The position numbers and the translations under genes were made by a program. From assembly GCF_000331735.1 (NCBI RefSeq), contig NC_020126.1, forward strand, positions 8,311,501-8,375,500: DNA of 64,000 nucleotides. The letters run 5' to 3'. The notes below the pieces were generated by a model that was not told where the DNA came from, did no database searches, and saw nothing but the letters and a program-made list of their open reading frames with translations. The stretch comes from Myxococcus stipitatus DSM 14675. GTDB taxonomy: Bacteria; Myxococcota; Myxococcia; Myxococcales; Myxococcaceae. Below are positions 17,584 through 27,078 of this stretch, piece after piece (position 1 is the first letter of the stretch; every line of letters starts with the position of its first letter).

Positions 17584-18588
17584 TCAGTCCTGGACCCGGC
17601 CGGTGAAGTACGCCTCGCGGATGAGTCGGCCGCAGAGGATGGACTTGCCGGAGGGCGTCTGCTCCGCGGGGGTGGTGGCTGTCTGGCCCACGACGCCGAG
17701 CATGTCTTCGCGGGCGACAATCAGGTAGGTGCTCTTGTCCTTGGAGACCCAGGGGTAGAAGCCGAAGAGGCCCGCGCTGCTGAAGCCGCCGCTGTGGGCC
17801 GGGCCCTGGTCCTGCTCCACCCAGTGGGCCAGCGAGTAGCGCACGGGCTCATTCGAGAACCACGGGCTGTAGCCCACGTCGCCGCACGCGGGCGAGGCGC
17901 AGACGCTGGCCGTGCCCAGGAAGGCGCCCAGCTTCAGCCCGCCCGACATGAGGCCGCGAAGGAAGCGCGCGTACTCGGTGGCGCTCGTCTTGGCGCCGCC
18001 CGCGAGGTTGACGTTGCCGTAGGACAGGTCGAGCGGCAGCCGGCTCTCCAGTGCGGACGCCAGCGCGAGCGTGCCGGACGCCCCCAGGTTCATGGCGTAG
18101 TCGGCGTGCGCCTCGAGGTGCCCCGGCTGATAGACGAAGCGCGGAGGACTGGCCGGCGCATAGTCGACCAGCGGCCCGGTGATGTTCCGCGTCAGGTTGC
18201 AGCCATGCACGGTGGTGAGAAGGGCCTTGCAGTCGGACTCCTCCGCGGGCTCGAGCAGCGGCGTCGTGCTGGTGAAGTTGAGGAAGGGAATGTCCGCCAG
18301 GCGGGGCGCGCCGCCTCGGACCTCCAGCACGTAGGCCCCATAGAGCCACTTCGAGGCCGACGCGATGTTCATCACGCTCCCGGCCCCGGGAGCCAGCAGG
18401 CCCACCGAATCCCCGACGACCTTCCCGCCCGCGTCGCCCATCTCCCAGTAGAACGGGCGCACGTCGGCGCAGGCGTTCCGCGTGGAGCGCGCCGTCAACC
18501 TCGCCGCCTCCGGGTCACGCGCCACGGGCTGCGCCACGCTCACCGCCGCGCACAGCACCAGTCCCATCCCCACAAGTCCGTTGTTCAT
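17584..18588 (-). CDS. Secreted beta-lactamase-fold serine hydrolase
   Basis: A 334-residue secreted protein, start chosen at ATG 18588 because it opens a signal peptide (hydrophobic core, cleavage near VAQ). It has the layout of class C beta-lactamase/esterase-like serine hydrolases (Pfam Beta-lactamase): S77-A-S-K80 as the SxxK nucleophile motif, a Tyr-x-x-Asn block (YAMN) as the probable second motif, and HSGGFSSAG as the KTG-like third motif. Several Cys residues suggest disulfides. Family members include D-Ala-D-Ala peptidases and esterases. Whether it confers resistance cannot be told, and the sequence is distant from classical AmpC. Stands alone upstream of the siderophore operon. Confidence 0.7.
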   Translation of the reverse strand: MNNGLVGMGLVLCAAVSVAQPVARDPEAARLTARSTRNACADVRPFYWEMGDAGGKVVGDSVGLLAPGAGSVMNIASASKWLYGAYVLEVRGGAPRLADIPFLNFTSTTPLLEPAEESDCKALLTTVHGCNLTRNITGPLVDYAPASPPRFVYQPGHLEAHADYAMNLGASGTLALASALESRLPLDLSYGNVNLAGGAKTSATEYARFLRGLMSGGLKLGAFLGTASVCASPACGDVGYSPWFSNEPVRYSLAHWVEQDQGPAHSGGFSSAGLFGFYPWVSKDKSTYLIVAREDMLGVVGQTATTPAEQTPSGKSILCGRLIREAYFTGRVQD

Positions 18589-18730
18589 GCTCGAGGCCCC
18601 CATTCGAGCCGGCCATTCTTCCTTCAGCGCGGCGCGGAAGCCAATGCCCTGGGGCTCGTGCGCGGCGCGCACAGATGAAGTGCCGAGACCTCACTCGCGT
18701 CCAAGGGGTCCGCGCGGCACTCCTTCGTGC

Positions 18731-19258
18731 ATGAGCACTCTCACCGAATCGAAGCCCCTGAGCCCCTGGAGTCTCGCCCTCCGCTCCGCCCTGGCCTCAG
18801 GGGGTGTGTTGTTGATGACGAGCATCCACCACGTCTACGGCGCCCTCCGCTACGAGACGCCCTGGCGCCTGCACATGGTCGCCGTCGCCGCCCTCACCGC
18901 GCTGGGCCTCACGGGCGCACTGCGCCTCTTCCGGGCGAGACAGGCGGGAGGACTCGGCACGGCGGCGCTGGGGCTCTTCGCGCTGCTCACGCTGGCGCTC
19001 CCCGTGGGGATGATTGGGACGTACGAGGGCCTCTACAACCACGTCCTCAAGAACCTCCTCTTCTTCGGAGGCGCGTCGCCGTCGCTGCTCCACACGCTCT
19101 TCCCGCCGCCCGTGTACGAGCTGCCGAACGACTTCTTCTTCGAGCTCACGGGGAACCTCCAGGTGGTTCCCGCCGCGCTCTCGCTCCTCTTCCTGTCGCG
19201 CCTGCTCGAGCAGTGGCTGCGCGACAGGAAGAGGCCGGCGCGGGCGTTCGGCGTGTAA
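18731..19258 (+). CDS. Small integral membrane protein of unknown function
   Basis: A 175-residue protein with about four hydrophobic helices (roughly residues 15-35, 48-66, 75-95 and 140-160) and a basic C-terminus. It contains an unusual loop with HHVYGALRYETPWRLHM and a long non-helical segment LHTLFPPPVYELPNDFFFELTG. I do not recognise the family. It is divergent from the beta-lactamase-fold gene (142 bases between starts) and converges on the M3 peptidase gene. Confidence 0.7.
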   Translation: MSTLTESKPLSPWSLALRSALASGGVLLMTSIHHVYGALRYETPWRLHMVAVAALTALGLTGALRLFRARQAGGLGTAALGLFALLTLALPVGMIGTYEGLYNHVLKNLLFFGGASPSLLHTLFPPPVYELPNDFFFELTGNLQVVPAALSLLFLSRLLEQWLRDRKRPARAFGV

Positions 19259-19275
19259 CCGGACGCCCCACCCGC

Positions 19276-21228
19276 TCAGGCCGCCTTGTTCAGCCAGGCC
19301 TCATAGGCGGCGTAGTCGTAGTCCCGCCCCAGGAAGGCATGGACCAGCCGGGCCGCGTCGTCCGAGCCGCCCGGCTCCAGCACCGCGCGGCGGTACGCCT
19401 TCGCGGGCTCCGGGGACAAGAGGCCCTTCTCCTGGAACACCGTGAAGAGGTCCTTCGCGATGACCATCGACCACATATACGTGTAGTAGTTCGACGAGTA
19501 CCCCTCGAGGTGTCCGAAGGACAGGTGGAAGTACGTGTCCTCCACGTAGGGGAACGGCGTGTACTTGCCCTGGAGCTCCCGCACCAGCGCGGTGGCATCC
19601 AGCCCCTTCGGGTCCCGGCGATAGAGCTCCAGGCTGAGCGCCGCGTAGAACATCTGCTGGCGCACCCACAGCCCCTTGCCGAACTCGTCCGCGCGGCGCA
19701 GGCGCGTCACCATCTCCTCGGGGAGCAGCTCGCCCGTCTGGTAGTGCTTCGCGAACGTCCGCAGGCTGGCCGCGTCGCGCGCCCACTCCTCCAGCATCTG
19801 CGACGGCGCCTCCACGAAGTCCCACTCCGTGCGCACGCCCGACACGCCGGACCAGCGCGTGTGGCCGCCGAAGATGTGGTGCAGCAGGTGGCCGAACTCG
19901 TGGAGGAAGGTCTCCACGTCGTCGTGCTGGAGCAGCGCGGGCTCGGTGCCGGGCTTGGGGAAGTTGCACATCAGCACGCCCTCCGGCAGCCGGTGTCCGG
20001 CCTTGCCGCTGGTGAGCGTGAACTGCGCCGCGTGCTTGTACTTGTCCGCGCGCGGGTGCATGTCCAGGTAGAAGCGGCCCTTGAGCACGCCGTCCTCCAG
20101 CACGTCGTACGCCTCCACGTCGGGGTGCCACACCGTGGGGTCCTTCACCTGGCGGTAGGACACGCCGAACATGCGCGCCGTCAGGTCCAGCATCCCCTGC
20201 TTCACGCGCGAGTACTCGAAGTAGGGGCGCACCGCCTGCGAGTCGAAGGCGTACTGCTCCGCCTTGATGCGGTCCTCCAGGTACGCCTGGTCCCAGGGGT
20301 CCACGCGCACGGCGTCGGGCGTGTCCTTGCGCTTGCGCTCCAGCAGGAGCCCGTAGTCGCGCTGCATGCGCGCACCGGAGGCATTCGCGACGCGGGTGAT
20401 GAAGTCCGCCGCGGCGTCCTCGTTGCGGATCATTTTGTCCTCCGTCGCATAGGCCGCGTAGTTGCGGTAGCCCAGCAACGAGGCCAGCTCGTGACGGCGC
20501 GCCACCATGCGCTGGAGCACATCCGTGTTGCTGGGGTAACCCCGCTGACGGAAGGTGCGCCACATCTGCTCTCGCGCCTTCGCATCGCGCGAGTACGTCA
20601 TGAAGGGGATGATGTCCGGGTAGTCCGTGGTGATGGTCACCTTCCCGTCCGCGCCCGGGGCGTGGGCTCGGACGTAGTCGTCCGGAAGGCCGTCCAGCGC
20701 GGAGGGAGGCAGGGACACCGTGCGCGTGTCCTGGAGCATGTTGCGGCTGAACTCCTGGCCGATGCGGACCAGCTCCTCGTTCAGCTCCTTCACCCGGGCC
20801 CGCGTCGCGTCGTCCCGGTCCACGCCCGAGCGACGGAAGTCCCGCAGCACCTTCTCCATCCACTTGCGCGTCTGCGCGTCCTGGCCCGAGAGGTCCTGCG
20901 CGACGAGCACGTCGTAGACGCCCCGGTCCATGTGGATTTCGGTGGAGAGCGTCTCCACGGCCTGCTCGGCGGCCTCGGCGGCCTCGCGCATGGCCGCCTC
21001 CGGGTGCGAGTGACGCACGACGCTCGCGCGAGCCCCGGCGTTCTCGAGCGCGGCCATGGACTCGTCGTACAGCTCCAGCACCTGGCCGACGTCGAACGGG
21101 GCCGCGAGCGTCTTGAGACGGGCGATGCCAGCGCGCGTGGTCTCCATCGCGGTCTCGCCGGAGCGGCGGAACTCGTCGGGAGGACAGGTGATGAGGCGAA
21201 CGGCGTCGGGAACGGGCGTTTCAGGCAC
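19276..21228 (-). CDS. M3 family oligopeptidase (thimet/OpdA-like zinc peptidase)
   Basis: A 650-residue zinc metallopeptidase of family M3, close in length to bacterial oligopeptidase A and peptidyl-dipeptidase Dcp. The catalytic motif HEFGH is at about 443-447 with FLHEFGHLLHHIFG around it, and the downstream Glu ligand lies in FVEAPSQMLEEW. The C-terminal substrate-lid block GYSSNYYTYMWS is present. GTG 21228 is preferred because AGGAGA lies eight bases before it; the longer frame would begin with a TTG without ribosome site. Cytoplasmic, as no signal peptide is seen, and likely to degrade short peptides, for example cleaved signal peptides. Confidence 0.92.
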   Translation of the reverse strand: MPETPVPDAVRLITCPPDEFRRSGETAMETTRAGIARLKTLAAPFDVGQVLELYDESMAALENAGARASVVRHSHPEAAMREAAEAAEQAVETLSTEIHMDRGVYDVLVAQDLSGQDAQTRKWMEKVLRDFRRSGVDRDDATRARVKELNEELVRIGQEFSRNMLQDTRTVSLPPSALDGLPDDYVRAHAPGADGKVTITTDYPDIIPFMTYSRDAKAREQMWRTFRQRGYPSNTDVLQRMVARRHELASLLGYRNYAAYATEDKMIRNEDAAADFITRVANASGARMQRDYGLLLERKRKDTPDAVRVDPWDQAYLEDRIKAEQYAFDSQAVRPYFEYSRVKQGMLDLTARMFGVSYRQVKDPTVWHPDVEAYDVLEDGVLKGRFYLDMHPRADKYKHAAQFTLTSGKAGHRLPEGVLMCNFPKPGTEPALLQHDDVETFLHEFGHLLHHIFGGHTRWSGVSGVRTEWDFVEAPSQMLEEWARDAASLRTFAKHYQTGELLPEEMVTRLRRADEFGKGLWVRQQMFYAALSLELYRRDPKGLDATALVRELQGKYTPFPYVEDTYFHLSFGHLEGYSSNYYTYMWSMVIAKDLFTVFQEKGLLSPEPAKAYRRAVLEPGGSDDAARLVHAFLGRDYDYAAYEAWLNKAA

Positions 21229-21464
21229 GGGCGGCTCTCCTGGGCGTGCGGTCGGAATCAGTGCGGGCAAAGGTAATCCGCCCGCCGCTCGGGAGCAGCA
21301 GTGATTGAGGTGCGGCCCCTCGGGATGTCGTGCGGATTACGGCGGTCCAGCCAGGGGGACGACCCCTGGGGTTCACCACCGGGCCTCGCGGGGCCCTTGT
21401 CCAGGTCTCCGGGATGCAGGAGGCCGCGCCCGTCGCGCGCTTCGTGACGGGGCGCGGGACGCCC

Positions 21465-24400
21465 TCAGGGGTGCTGCGTGTCACCTTGGGACGGCTTGGC
21501 GCCGGACGTGACGGGGGCCTCGTCGCACGTTTCATTCGCGTGGCCCGGCGTCCCTCGGTCTCCTCCGGGGAGGACCTGTCGGGAGGCGCACCAGCTCGCG
21601 CCACCCTCGCGGCCCCTCCGGCTGTCGTCAGAGGCCGGGGACCGGCTCATCGAGTGCCCCGGCACCTGGGCGAAGCGCTCGTCATAGGTGAGCTCATCCA
21701 TCAGCACGCCATTCACCCGAACCGTCACGCGCCCCGAAGCCTCCAGGTCCAGCGTGCTCCCGTAGGCGATGTCCGCGACCACGCCACCGTTCGTGTCACG
21801 GTCCGCGTTGCTCGCGAGGACGAAGGTGCCTCCAGGCGGCACCACCACCGCCGCGTCCTCCCCCTTGTCCACGGAGACGGAGCCCTTGGCCGCTCCCACC
21901 GCGTACATGAGGGAGAGTCCGTTGATATTGAGCAGGCGGTCGCTGACGTTGGTCAGCTCGATGTACTCGGTCGTTCCCTCGCTCGGCGCGGACATGAGCT
22001 CGGTGATGACCAGGTCGCCCTCGGCCGGCGCGGCCGCCGTGTCGCAGGCTCCCTGGAAGCACACGCCATTCAAGCCCTTGCACAGATTCTCCAGGGCCAC
22101 GTACGGACACGCCGGGTCGTCCTCCCCCACCACGTAGACCACCTGGCTCACACCGGACTCCGAGCACGTCGGCGCGCGCGCCGCACAGAGGTCGTTGTTG
22201 GCGAAAGACGTCACCTGCGCCGATGCGGTCGTCAGCGTGCTGGTGTTCCCCGCTCCATCCAGCACCCTCACCGCGAAGTAATACGTCGCGCCGCTCGTGA
22301 GGGGGCCGACGAGCACTTCCTCCTGCATACCGGGCGCCTTGGGCGCATCGGTCGCCACGGGGAAGGCCGACACGAAGTTGCCCGCGTTGATGGCCGCCGA
22401 GCTGTACTTCAGCTCATAGGACGTCGCCAGACCGAGCCCCGCGTCGTCGCCCGAAGCGAGCCAGCGCAGCCGCACATGGCCCCCAGCCAGGGGCGTGGCC
22501 TCCAGCGCGGCCACCGGCGAGGGCGCGACGTTGTCGGTGACGGCCATCGCTATCGAGGCCGTGGGCACGCTCACGTTCGCCACGGAGGCGGTGAGCAGAC
22601 CCGAGCCCTCCTGCTCCGCGGAGACCGTGGTGAACTCCGCCACACCCGCCACGGGCGCGATGGTGATATCGCCCGCCAGCGCGCCTCCCGTCGAAAAGGA
22701 GAGCGTCACGGACGAAGCCGCTCCCGCCACACCGTTGCCGAAGCGGTCCTCGACGGCCACACGCACGGTGGGCAACGTCTGACGGACCGAGGCTGAAACC
22801 GCGCCACTCAGGAAGCGCAAGGTCGCGGCGGGCCCAGCGACCACCGTGAGCGCGCTGGTCGCCGACACGTTGAGTCCCACGTCCGTGAAGATGGCGGACT
22901 GCGCCCCAGCCGTCTCCAACGTGTACGAGAAGGAGTGCTCACCCTGGTCCTCCGCGACGTACGTGTACGGGGACTGAGCCCCCACCGCGCCGTCCGTCGT
23001 GGTCGGCGTCACGGTGCCGCTGTAGTCCCGCGCGAGGTTACCGAACCGGTCCTTGGCGCTGACCACGAAAGCCTGAGGGACTCCCGCCGTCACGGTGGCC
23101 GTCATGGGAGACACGCTCAGCTGGGTGGCGACTCCCGCTTGAACCGAGACCGACTCCGAGTCCGTCAACGAGCCCTGCTGCGTGTCGGTGACGGACAACA
23201 CCGCCGACTGCGCTTGAGCAAACGTGATGCTGAAGACATGTCTGCCCATGTCCGCTGGCGTGAAGGTGTACTCGCCAAGTCCGGTGGTTTGCGGGTCAGC
23301 CGGCAGCAAGGTGAGCGCCACCCGGCCCTGGTAGCTGGACGCGTGGTAGCCGAACTCATCCACCACCGCCACCGTGGCATCCACGGCATCTCCCGCGACG
23401 GGATTCGTCGTGGACAGCACCACCACCAGCGTCGCCGGCGGTCCAGGCGCCACACGCGTGCTCACCGTTCCAACCAGGTTACCGGCCACGTCCGATGCGG
23501 TGAGGAAGCGAGTGCCAGAGCTCCGGAACGTCACCTGGAAGGTGTGCTGTCCCGCGTCCGCGGCAGTGAAGACCTTGGGCTGCTCGGGATATGTGGCCAG
23601 GGAGTCATCCGTGGTGAAGCCCACGGAGCCGGTGTATCCCGGCACGAGGTTGTCGAAGGCGTCCAGCACGCGAAGCGTGAGCGTATGCGTGCTCTTCGAG
23701 GCGACATCCTGCGGCAAGCCCGACAGCTCCAGCCTGGCCGCGACGTCGTTCGTCACGACGACTTCCACGAAGCCCGTGAGCTGGCTGTTCCCCGTATCCG
23801 TGACCGTCAGTCGCCGAGTGCCGGCGGTGGACAGCTTCACGCCGCCAAACCCATGGCTCCCCGCGGCCGGCGCGGTGAAGGTGTAGTCGGCGGGCAGCGT
23901 ATTCACCGTGGACGTCGTCGTGAAGCGCACCGTTCCCAGATAGCTCTTCGCGACGTTTCCGAAGGGGTCTTGTGCCGTCACGTTGATGTGCTGCGGATGT
24001 CCCGCGGTCACCTGCCCCGGCAGCCCCGTGATGACGAACCGTGAAGCCGCCGCCGCATCGATTCTGAAGGCATTGCTCTGCTGCGTCCGTCCACTGGCGC
24101 TGGCCTCGAAGTAATGGAGGTCCGCCGCCGTGTCGACTTGCAGGCCCGTGAAGGTGGCCACACCCGCGACGGCGGAGACCTGCCGCGGCACGAAGCCATG
24201 GCCTCCCACGAGCGACAGCGTCACCGGAGCGGTGGAGGAGGTCACCACCTGGTCTTGCGCATTCAGGAGGGACACCTCCACCGTGGCCATCGCCACGCCC
24301 GCCGTGCCATTCGCCGGCTGCACCGTGAACACCAGCCGCGCCACGTTGTTGTCCACGGTCTGCAACATCAGGCCGTCGGAGAGCGCGGCGTTGCCCTTGT

Positions 24401-26030
24401 TGTCCACCACCCGCAGCGCGACGTAGTACGTCGTGTTCGGAGTGAGGCCCGTGAGCTGCGCGGACGCGGGTGTGCCCGGAGCAGCGGGAGCCCCCACTCC
24501 ACCCACGGGCGTGGCCGCGTTGAACTCCGCCAGGGACCGGATGGGTGCGGTGGAGTAGCGCAACTCCTGCGACGTCGCCGTGCCCTCGACTCCGTCATCT
24601 CCCACGGCCACCCAGCTCACCGTCGCCGTGTCCGGGCCCAGGGCGCCCTGCGACAGCAGGGGCTTCGCCGGCGACACGTCATCCACGATGGTGAGCGTCC
24701 CGACGGTGGTGGCATCCGCCAGCCCGCTCGCGGAGGCGCGCAGGTGGAACACCCCCTCTGACTCCACCCGCAGGTCCGTGAAGTGGACCACGCCATCCAC
24801 CGGCGTGACCTCGAGCCGCCCCGAGAGCGTCCCCGACTCCGCCAGGGCCACCGTCACGCGAGGCGAGCCCACGGCGGCGGTGTTGCCGAAGCCATCCTGG
24901 ATGGCCACCGTCGCGGGCGGCAGCACCGCGCGCACCGAGGCATTCGAGGGCGCCTGCGTGAACGCCATCCCCGTGGCCTCGCCCGCGAACACGCCCACGG
25001 TCCTCCGGGCAGTCAGCGTCGAGTTGCGCTCATCCGTCACGATGACGTCCTGACGTCCCGCGCGCTTGAGCGTGATGCCGGTGAAGAGGAAGCTCCCCGC
25101 GTCGCCCGAGGTGAACACGCGGGCCGCGGGCATCTGCGCCGACCCGTCCGTCGACGTCACCACCAGCGTCCCCGTGTAGTTCGTGGCCAGGTTGGAGTAG
25201 GCGTCACGCACCGTCACCCGCGCCGAGCGCTGCGCACCCGCGACGGCATCGGTCGCGAGCTCGGAGAGCTCCAGCGAGACCGGCGCGGCGGGAACCACGT
25301 TGAAGACCGCGGTCGTCGCATCCTCCACCCCCGCCGCCGAGGCCTTGAGCTGGAAGCCCGTGCCCGCCTTCTTCAGCACCACCTCCGGGAAGCGCGCCAG
25401 ACCGCCGACGGGCGTCGCCGTGAGCGTGCCCTCCAACACGGCGTCCGCGGGACCCGCCGTCTTCGCCAACGTCACCTGCTCGCGCGCACCCGTGACGAGC
25501 TTCCCCGAGGCATCGACGAAGCGAACCTCCAGGCCCGCGAGGACCGAGCCCGCCGTCGAGTCACGCACCGTCCCGGAGAACAGCAGGCGCGTGGCCACCG
25601 GCGCGACGAAGGTGAACGTGGGCTGGGAGGCCAGCACCACCGCGCCACCCTCGGCGGAGACCGAGGCCGTCACGCGCTTGGTCCCCTCGCGCGTGGACGA
25701 CACAGAGGCCACGGCGACGCCCCTCTCGTCGGTCGGATTCTGGGCCTGCGCTACCGTGTTGCCATCCCCGGAGACCGCCACCGTCACCGAGCGCCCCGCC
25801 AACGGCGCGCCGCTCGGGTCCTTCACCGTGACCGTGATTTCCCCTCGGTCGTCGCCATCCGCGCGCAGTGGGCGGGACGTCAGCGTCACCGTGGACGCCC
25901 TCGCATCCGGCAGGACCGCGGGCTGCCCCAGCGGCGGCGGCTTCGACTCTTCGCCGCAGCCCACCAGCAAACCCAGGCACAGGACAGCCAACCCGACGAG
26001 CCGGGATGACGGAGGAAGGCTTACAGACAT
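21465..26030 (-). CDS. Giant lipoprotein with bacterial Ig-like, FN3-like and lamin-tail domains
   Basis: A 1521-residue surface or periplasmic lipoprotein. ATG 26030 opens a signal peptide with lipobox LLVGC. About ten bacterial Ig-like (Big-1/invasin-like) domains follow, with recurrent motifs such as VRVTVRDAYSNLATNYTGT, VTAQDPFGNVAKSY and RFGNLARDYSGTV. They are interrupted by two fibronectin type III-like modules (around DDGVEGTATSQELRYS and DDAGLGLATSYELKYS). Near the C-terminus a Cys-containing segment is followed by a lamin-tail domain (LVITELMSAPSEGTTEYIEL). No enzyme is visible, so an adhesive or structural role is likely. DNA in the Ig region is repetitive only at the protein level. 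Transcribed in the same direction as the SDR gene, with a weak stem-loop between. Confidence 0.85.
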   Translation of the reverse strand: MSVSLPPSSRLVGLAVLCLGLLVGCGEESKPPPLGQPAVLPDARASTVTLTSRPLRADGDDRGEITVTVKDPSGAPLAGRSVTVAVSGDGNTVAQAQNPTDERGVAVASVSSTREGTKRVTASVSAEGGAVVLASQPTFTFVAPVATRLLFSGTVRDSTAGSVLAGLEVRFVDASGKLVTGAREQVTLAKTAGPADAVLEGTLTATPVGGLARFPEVVLKKAGTGFQLKASAAGVEDATTAVFNVVPAAPVSLELSELATDAVAGAQRSARVTVRDAYSNLATNYTGTLVVTSTDGSAQMPAARVFTSGDAGSFLFTGITLKRAGRQDVIVTDERNSTLTARRTVGVFAGEATGMAFTQAPSNASVRAVLPPATVAIQDGFGNTAAVGSPRVTVALAESGTLSGRLEVTPVDGVVHFTDLRVESEGVFHLRASASGLADATTVGTLTIVDDVSPAKPLLSQGALGPDTATVSWVAVGDDGVEGTATSQELRYSTAPIRSLAEFNAATPVGGVGAPAAPGTPASAQLTGLTPNTTYYVALRVVDNKGNAALSDGLMLQTVDNNVARLVFTVQPANGTAGVAMATVEVSLLNAQDQVVTSSTAPVTLSLVGGHGFVPRQVSAVAGVATFTGLQVDTAADLHYFEASASGRTQQSNAFRIDAAAASRFVITGLPGQVTAGHPQHINVTAQDPFGNVAKSYLGTVRFTTTSTVNTLPADYTFTAPAAGSHGFGGVKLSTAGTRRLTVTDTGNSQLTGFVEVVVTNDVAARLELSGLPQDVASKSTHTLTLRVLDAFDNLVPGYTGSVGFTTDDSLATYPEQPKVFTAADAGQHTFQVTFRSSGTRFLTASDVAGNLVGTVSTRVAPGPPATLVVVLSTTNPVAGDAVDATVAVVDEFGYHASSYQGRVALTLLPADPQTTGLGEYTFTPADMGRHVFSITFAQAQSAVLSVTDTQQGSLTDSESVSVQAGVATQLSVSPMTATVTAGVPQAFVVSAKDRFGNLARDYSGTVTPTTTDGAVGAQSPYTYVAEDQGEHSFSYTLETAGAQSAIFTDVGLNVSATSALTVVAGPAATLRFLSGAVSASVRQTLPTVRVAVEDRFGNGVAGAASSVTLSFSTGGALAGDITIAPVAGVAEFTTVSAEQEGSGLLTASVANVSVPTASIAMAVTDNVAPSPVAALEATPLAGGHVRLRWLASGDDAGLGLATSYELKYSSAAINAGNFVSAFPVATDAPKAPGMQEEVLVGPLTSGATYYFAVRVLDGAGNTSTLTTASAQVTSFANNDLCAARAPTCSESGVSQVVYVVGEDDPACPYVALENLCKGLNGVCFQGACDTAAAPAEGDLVITELMSAPSEGTTEYIELTNVSDRLLNINGLSLMYAVGAAKGSVSVDKGEDAAVVVPPGGTFVLASNADRDTNGGVVADIAYGSTLDLEASGRVTVRVNGVLMDELTYDERFAQVPGHSMSRSPASDDSRRGREGGASWCASRQVLPGGDRGTPGHANETCDEAPVTSGAKPSQGDTQHP

Positions 26031-26100
26031 GAGTCGCTCCGGGATGCGCGCCGACTTCCGGGGAGAAGTCCGGCCCACAGGGAGCCTTGTCTCTTAGCAG

Positions 26101-26126
26101 ACCTTCCCACCTGGGAGCTGGGAGGT
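26101..26126 (-). terminator. Possible terminator stem-loop after the SDR gene
   Basis: An inverted repeat ACCTCCCA / TGGGAAGGT (read on the minus strand, one-base bulge, 9-base loop) about 33 bases past the SDR stop. No T tract. It would separate the SDR gene from the giant lipoprotein gene. Confidence 0.35.
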
Positions 26127-26159
26127 CGTGATGAACCCAGCCCCCAAGTCCAAGGGGCG

Positions 26160-26963
26160 CTACATGCCGAGGGCCGCGACGAGCGCGGCGCCGCCCAGCA
26201 GGGACTGGCCGCCGTCGCAGACCATGATGGAGCCGGTGACGAAGGACGCGGCGTCCGAGGACAGGAACAGCGCCATCCGCGCGATGTCCGCCTTGGTGCC
26301 GAAGCGCTGGAGCGGCAGCGCCTGGACCAGCTTCTGGTGCCCCTCCTCGCTGGGGGCCAGGCGGCGCATGCCCTCGGTGTCCTCGATGGGACCCGGGGTG
26401 ATGGCGTTGACGCGCACCCCGGCGCCGCCCCACTCGAGCGCGAGCACGCGGGTCAGCATGTCCACGCCGGCCTTCGCCGCGCAGACATGGGCCTGCATCG
26501 CCATGGGCAGGTACGCCTGGGGCGCGGAGATGTTGATGACGGAGGCGCCGGGCTTGCGCAGGTGCTCGAAGCCCGCGCGGCAGATGTTGAAGGTGCCCAG
26601 CACGTCGATGTCCATCACGGCCTTGAAGCCGTTGGACGACATGCCCAGCGCGGGCGCGGGGAAGTTGCCGGCGGCGCCGCAGATGATGATGTCCAGCTCG
26701 CCGTATGCATCGCGCACCGTCTGGAGCGCCTTCTCCACGGAGGCGTAGTCGCGCACGTCGGCGGCCACACCCATGGCGGTGCCGTGCGCCTGGAGGCCCT
26801 TCACGGCGCCCTCGAGCTTCTCCACGTTGCGGCCATTGATGGCCACCTTGGCCCCGGCCTTCACGAACGCCTCGGCGATGCCGAGGTTGATGCCACTGCT
26901 GCCGCCCGAAATGAACGCCACCTTGCCCGCCAGCAGCCCGTCCTTGAACACGCCATCAGCCAT
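26160..26963 (-). CDS. SDR oxidoreductase, 2,4-dienoyl-CoA reductase (peroxisomal DECR2 type)
   Basis: A 267-residue short-chain dehydrogenase predicted to reduce 2,4-dienoyl-CoA with NADPH, an auxiliary step of unsaturated fatty acid beta-oxidation. The nucleotide-binding loop is SGGSSGINLGIA near residue 19. The usual NNAG is ICGAAGNFPAP, and the catalytic region reads MQAHVCAAKAGVDMLTRVLALEWG followed by VNAITPGPIEDTEGMRRL; these match the eukaryotic peroxisomal dienoyl-CoA reductase subfamily, which lacks the classic YxxxK arrangement. Thus the missing Tyr is a family trait rather than decay. ATG 26963 is preferred; the longer frame has no ribosome site. Divergent from the U32 gene, 115 bases apart. 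A dienoyl-CoA isomerase-like gene lies 4 kb away. Confidence 0.85.
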   Translation of the reverse strand: MADGVFKDGLLAGKVAFISGGSSGINLGIAEAFVKAGAKVAINGRNVEKLEGAVKGLQAHGTAMGVAADVRDYASVEKALQTVRDAYGELDIIICGAAGNFPAPALGMSSNGFKAVMDIDVLGTFNICRAGFEHLRKPGASVINISAPQAYLPMAMQAHVCAAKAGVDMLTRVLALEWGGAGVRVNAITPGPIEDTEGMRRLAPSEEGHQKLVQALPLQRFGTKADIARMALFLSSDAASFVTGSIMVCDGGQSLLGGAALVAALGM

Positions 26964-27078
26964 GATTCGTCTCCTGTGGAAGCAACCGGGCGGCGAATTG
27001 AGCAGAACCCGCCGCACTGCGTCCACGGGCGAGTGAGGACCTGCGCCACGGCGGGGCCGCTGTGTTAGAGGACCGGAC

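Noticed and set aside
26160..26963. SDR gene without the YxxxK motif considered a pseudogene
   Set aside because: The sequence around the active site matches the peroxisomal 2,4-dienoyl-CoA reductase subfamily, which lacks the classic motif, and the frame is intact.
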